Origin: Gemmatimonadota bacterium
GTDB lineage: Bacteria; Gemmatimonadota; Gemmatimonadetes; Gemmatimonadales; Gemmatimonadaceae
Assembly: GCA_028287205.1 (NCBI GenBank)
Contig: JAQBQC010000294.1
Coordinates: forward strand, 1-7,508
Reading direction: 5' to 3'
DNA length: 7,508 nucleotides
The translations under genes were made by a program, and so were the position numbers. This document shows positions 5,072-7,508 of the stretch, in pieces. Below the pieces are notes generated by a model. It saw nothing but the letters and a program-made list of their open reading frames with translations. It was not told the DNA's origin and made no database searches. How positions within the stretch are numbered: the stretch's first letter is position 1; each line of letters opens with the position of its first letter.

Positions 5072-5785
5072 TCAGATGACGCGAACGGCGGAAGGGTTTG
5101 AACGGTGGTGCCTAGGAGCTTCGGGCGGCGTCCAACCGGCCGACCAGCGCCGGGAGCTCACGAATGTGCTCGAGGAAGTAGGTCGGGGACGCCCTTTCCA
5201 GCACCGTACGGGAGAATGGGCCCAAAGTGCCGCCACGCTCGTGACGCCGGCCGCATTCCCGGCCTCGATGTCGTGCGGGGAGTCGCCCAGGAAGAGGGCC
5301 TCGGAGGGGGTCGCGCCGAGCACGCCAAGGGCGTGGAGCACCGGCTCCGGGTCGGGCTTATGGCGCTCCGTGGAGTCCATCCCGACCACCACGTCGATGT
5401 GTTCTGTGAGATGCAGCCATGTGAGCGCGCGGTGCGCGAGGTCGTTCGACTTGCTCGTGACGAGCCCCGTTGGATGCCCCCGCGCCTTGAGCAGGGCGAG
5501 CGTCTCGCCCACCCCTTCGAACTCGCGCAGCATGTCGTCGTGATGCGTGCGCTGGAACTCGCGGTAGGTGAGAATCATCTGCTGCGCCTCGTCCTCCGTG
5601 GGGACGAACTGGCGCATCTGCGTGATGAGCGGCGTGCCGATGCCCGCGATCCACTCCTGATCGGGGGGCGTGAAGTCCGGGCGATGCGCCGCGAACGTGT
5701 GATGAAAGGATGCGAGCAGCAGCGCGATGGAGTCGGCGAGGGTGCCGTCGAGATCGAAGAGCAGGGCGAGCGGGCGATGGAGCAT
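5072..5785 (-). CDS. HAD-superfamily phosphatase (phosphoglycolate phosphatase/PpaX type), apparent C-terminal frameshift
   Basis: The open frame encodes 237 aa. HAD motif I is FDLDGT (residues 10-15, nucleophile Asp11 and acid/base Asp13). A helical cap covers about 20-85. Motif II is GLVTSKSND (Thr110/Ser111), motif III is HKPDP (Lys143), and motif IV is GDSPHD (Asp168, Asp172). This layout fits Mg-dependent phosphatases such as phosphoglycolate phosphatase or pyrophosphatase PpaX; the substrate cannot be assigned. After Trp188 the frame becomes low-complexity (Arg/Ser/Pro-rich) and unlike the family. Adding one base at the G-run at 5221-5223 restores GPFSRTVLERASPTYFLEHI and a natural stop at 5112-5114, giving 224 aa, the usual length. 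The catalytic core is intact either way. No clear Shine-Dalgarno precedes 5785; the start is set by the motif I position. Confidence 0.88.
   Translation of the reverse strand: MLHRPLALLFDLDGTLADSIALLLASFHHTFAAHRPDFTPPDQEWIAGIGTPLITQMRQFVPTEDEAQQMILTYREFQRTHHDDMLREFEGVGETLALLKARGHPTGLVTSKSNDLAHRALTWLHLTEHIDVVVGMDSTERHKPDPEPVLHALGVLGATPSEALFLGDSPHDIEAGNAAGVTSVAALWAHSPVRCWKGRPRPTSSSTFVSSRRWSAGWTPPEAPRHHRSNPSAVRVI
5078..5099 (-). promoter_or_regulatory. Candidate ECF-type autoregulatory promoter upstream of the sigma gene
   Basis: Reading toward the sigma gene, AAAC (5099-5096) is followed after a 14-nt spacer by CGTC (5081-5078), about 37 nt before the start codon. Many ECF promoters have an AAC -35 core and a CGTC/GTC -10 core roughly 16 nt apart. 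The spacing is slightly short and the -35 lacks GGA, so this is suggestive only. Confidence 0.2.
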
Positions 5786-5971
5786 GAGGGAAGACTAGTC
5801 TCGGGGCGCAGATGAGCCGAATCGGATGCGTATCATGCGACAATCGCTCGCACGATCTCATGCATCATCGAATCACGAAGCACTGATGATAACAAAGCTG
5901 TTAGGCGCGCACTTCCCGCGAGGCGCGACGCGCGACAGCTTGACGGACAAATCCTCCAACACGGTTCCTCC
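5786..5971. promoter_or_regulatory. Divergent intergenic region between HAD gene and DUF2231-like/VIT1 operon
   Basis: These 186 bases separate two divergent start codons. Two small dyads are visible: ATCATC (5864-5869) with GATGAT (5885-5890), and TAACA (5890-5894) with TGTTA (5899-5903), spacer AAGC. They sit in the only locally AT-richer patch, which is where promoters or an operator would be expected. TTGACG at 5940-5945 resembles a -35 hexamer but has no matching -10 before the start. No coding sequence is supported. Confidence 0.35.
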
Positions 5972-6499
5972 ATGCCGACGCTCACGTGGCCGTACGTCCA
6001 TCTCCTGATCAATCACTTTCCCGTGGTGCTCACCGTCGTCGCACTCGTCACTGCAATCGGTGCCGCGATCACGAATCGCCGGGGGCTCTGGCTCAACGCG
6101 ATGGGATTGCTCACGGCCGCGGGGCTCGTGATCTATCCGGTGCACTTCACGGGCGATGAGGCGGACCATGCGTTGCACGATCCATGGTACATCAAGGAGG
6201 GCGTGATCGACGCCCACGACAACTCGGCCGGGATCGCTTTGGCGATCATTCTCATCGCCGGCATCATCGCCGCGTACGGATGGTGGCGCGCGTTGAGGCG
6301 GCGCGACGAGATCATCCCGAGCTGGATCCGCGCAGGCGTGCTGGTTGGGGCGCTCGCCGGATTCGGCTCCGCTGCCTACGCGGCGTATCTCGGCGGCAAG
6401 ATCATTCACGAGGCGCCGGTGCTCGGTTTGCCCGAGGCGCCTCCCGGCCTACCTCCCGGCATCGCGGCCCCGCCGCGAAGGCCTGCTCCAGCGCCCTGA
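5972..6499 (+). CDS. DUF2231-like four-helix membrane protein with conserved histidines
   Basis: The product is 175 aa with four predicted membrane helices (about 8-33, 39-57, 85-105 and 118-140). The first helix opens with YVHLLINHFP (His10, His15), as in DUF2231-type membrane proteins. The loop after helix 2 carries TGDEADHALHDPWY (residues 60-73) and ends in DAHDNSAG (His82), and helix 4 is followed by GGKIIHEAP (His146). Histidines placed at helix ends suggest metal or haem binding, which has been proposed for related families but is not shown here. The C-terminus is a Pro/Ala-rich tail. No clear Shine-Dalgarno is seen; the start is the ATG that places the HxxxxHFP motif ten residues in, as expected. 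The stop is 15 nt before the VIT1-like start, so the two genes are almost certainly co-transcribed. Confidence 0.8.
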   Translation: MPTLTWPYVHLLINHFPVVLTVVALVTAIGAAITNRRGLWLNAMGLLTAAGLVIYPVHFTGDEADHALHDPWYIKEGVIDAHDNSAGIALAIILIAGIIAAYGWWRALRRRDEIIPSWIRAGVLVGALAGFGSAAYAAYLGGKIIHEAPVLGLPEAPPGLPPGIAAPPRRPAPAP

Positions 6500-6514
6500 C
6501 TGACGGAGCCAATG

Positions 6515-7210
6515 ATGCCCGCAACTCCTCACATCGAGAAGCATTTCACGGCGGGCGACACCGTTCGTGACGTCGTCATCGGGATGTCGGATGGGCTCAC
6601 GGTACCCTTCGCGCTGGCAGCCGGGCTCTCGGGAGCAATCAGCGCGGCTCATGTCGTGATTACCGCCGGATTGGCCGAGGTCGCAGCTGGCTCGATCGCG
6701 ATGGGTCTCGGTGGATATCTCGCCGCGCGGAGCGACGCCGAGCACTACGCGAGCGAGCTCGCGCGAGAAGAGCGAGAGATCGTCGAGGTTCCTGATGCGG
6801 AAGCGGCGGAGGTGGCAGAGGTGTTCCGCACGTTTGGATTGTCTCCCGAAGAGACTGACCACGTGGTGGGGGCACTTCGCACCCGCCCAGTTGCGTGGCG
6901 CGATTTCATGATGCGGTTCGAGCTGGGGTTGGAGGCGCCGGTTCCTCGGCGCGCGCTCACGAGTGCACTGACGATTGCTGGCGCGTACGCGATCGGAGGC
7001 ATGGTGCCGCTCGCGCCGTATTTTTTCGCCAGCAACGTGCGGGAGGGCCTCGCCGTATCCGCGGGAGTCACGATGGCTGCACTCTTCGTGTTCGGCTTCG
7101 TCAAGGCGCACTTTACCGGAGCGCCACCGGTTCGTGGCGCTTTGCAGACTGTTTTCATAGGTGCGTTGGCGGCCGGCGCCGCCTTCCTGATCGCGCGAGC
7201 GGTGTCGTAG
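6515..7210 (+). CDS. VIT1/CCC1-family Fe2+/Mn2+ transporter
   Basis: The product is 231 aa. The family signature is clear: DVVIGMSDGLTVPFALAAGL (about 19-38) forms the first helix, with Met and Asp residues on the ion path. AGLAEVAAGSIAMGLGGYLA (about 51-70) forms the second. A charged cytoplasmic helix region follows (RSDAEHYASELAREEREIVE, then a Glu-rich segment to about 125) that matches the metal-binding domain of plant VIT1. Three C-terminal helices lie near 150-168, 176-196 and 208-229. Members export Fe2+ or Mn2+ from the cytosol, usually by proton exchange; in bacteria they protect against excess metal. Two ATGs are adjacent, at 6512 and 6515. GGAG at 6505-6508 is three bases from the first and six from the second, so 6515 is preferred. 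It is the second gene of an operon with the DUF2231-like gene. Confidence 0.93.
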   Translation: MPATPHIEKHFTAGDTVRDVVIGMSDGLTVPFALAAGLSGAISAAHVVITAGLAEVAAGSIAMGLGGYLAARSDAEHYASELAREEREIVEVPDAEAAEVAEVFRTFGLSPEETDHVVGALRTRPVAWRDFMMRFELGLEAPVPRRALTSALTIAGAYAIGGMVPLAPYFFASNVREGLAVSAGVTMAALFVFGFVKAHFTGAPPVRGALQTVFIGALAAGAAFLIARAVS

Positions 7211-7236
7211 CGATCATCCGTGAGCGTCCCCGCTAC
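7207..7236. terminator. Possible bidirectional stem-loop between convergent genes
   Basis: GTAGCG (7207-7212) and CGCTAC (7231-7236) form a 6-bp inverted repeat with an 18-nt loop and no T-tract. As at the other convergent junction, each arm contains one gene's TAG stop, so half of the pairing is automatic. It is a weak candidate. Confidence 0.15.
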
Positions 7237-7508
7237 ATCACCACCTTCGTCGCCTTCACGCTCACCGCCGGCACATCGAGCTCCTTCATCAGTCGGTTGA
7301 AGGCTCCGATATCGCCATTCTCCAGCTCGCGCAGCTTCTGCATCTGCACGTCCACCTTTCCGGAGAGCTCCTTCAACGACTCGAGCTGTGATTGCGTCGG
7401 CGCGTTGTCTCCCGTGATGAGCTGACCGTTCAACGTGAGCATCATGTTGTAGAGCTTCACGGGATAGTGGAGCGTGATCTCATCTGCGTGCGAGTGCACC
7501 TCCACGAG
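7233..7508 (-). CDS. C-terminal tail of a probable BNR/VPS10-type secreted 'glycosyl hydrolase' (partial, 5' end outside window)
   Basis: The frame is open to the right edge; the visible 91 codons end at TAG (7235-7233). A GTG at 7505 could be misread as a start, but it has no ribosome site in the window and the frame continues upstream. The sequence (HSHADEITLHYPVKLYNMML, then a GDNAPTQSQLESLKELSG block and a helical end with FNRLMKELDVPAV) resembles the C-terminal helical tail of large BNR-repeat/VPS10 (sortilin-like) proteins often annotated as glycosyl hydrolases in Gemmatimonadota. Those are long exported beta-propeller proteins; none of the propeller is in this window. The identification rests on the tail alone. 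It is convergent with the VIT1-like gene, with a 22-nt gap. Confidence 0.6.
   Translation of the reverse strand, partial: LVEVHSHADEITLHYPVKLYNMMLTLNGQLITGDNAPTQSQLESLKELSGKVDVQMQKLRELENGDIGAFNRLMKELDVPAVSVKATKVVM

Noticed and set aside
5105..5815. Plus-strand open frame of 236 codons opposite the HAD gene
   Set aside because: It shows no family features, while the minus strand carries all four HAD motifs in order.
5940..5962. TTGACG as the -35 box of the DUF2231-like operon
   Set aside because: At 17-nt spacing the -10 position reads GGTTCC and lies only a few bases before the start codon, so a working sigma-70 promoter here is unlikely.
7233..7505. A complete 90-aa small gene starting at GTG 7505
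   Set aside because: The frame continues past the edge of the window, there is no ribosome site in view, and the sequence matches the tail of a long exported protein family.

Overview
The window is high-GC bacterial chromosome with short intergenic gaps. The gene content suggests Gemmatimonadota or a similar soil phylum: an ECF sigma/anti-sigma pair followed by several exported DUF4097 proteins, a secreted protein tail of the BNR/VPS10 'glycosyl hydrolase' type, and a VIT1/CCC1-like transporter. This placement is inferred from family content only. No rRNA, tRNA, CRISPR array, insertion sequence or phage gene was found, and no gene-free stretch exceeds 300 bases.

Layout, left to right. (1) 1-587, minus: an exported membrane protein with an HESGH zinc-protease-like motif, cut by the left edge. 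(2) 588-694: a divergent intergenic gap holding a 9-bp tandem repeat that is also a GC hairpin. (3) 695-1021, plus: a small stand-alone WYL-like domain protein, convergent with the next block. (4) 5041 down to 1038, minus: a five-gene operon in the order ECF sigma factor, membrane anti-sigma factor with a ZAS zinc finger, then three DUF4097 exported beta-repeat proteins. The first three junctions overlap or nearly touch. The last gap is 57 nt and holds two competing hairpins beside the Shine-Dalgarno of the final gene. (5) 5785-5072, minus: a HAD phosphatase of the phosphoglycolate phosphatase/PpaX type whose C-terminus appears frameshifted. (6) 5786-5971: a divergent gap of 186 nt. (7) 5972-7210, plus: a two-gene operon of a DUF2231-like four-helix membrane protein and a VIT1/CCC1-like Fe/Mn transporter. 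(8) 7508-7233, minus: the C-terminal tail of a probable BNR/VPS10-type secreted protein, cut by the right edge.

The centre of interest is block 4. The sigma and anti-sigma factors probably respond to an envelope signal and drive expression of three secreted beta-helix-like proteins of unknown function. One is built on repeated SGD turns (about 18-residue period). The other two are paralogs built on NGS turns, one a predicted lipoprotein and the other with an ordinary signal peptide. The presence of two repeat types, different loops before the coils (acidic/His in one, Cys-pair in the others), and RNA structure before the last gene make this a plausible undescribed envelope-stress module.
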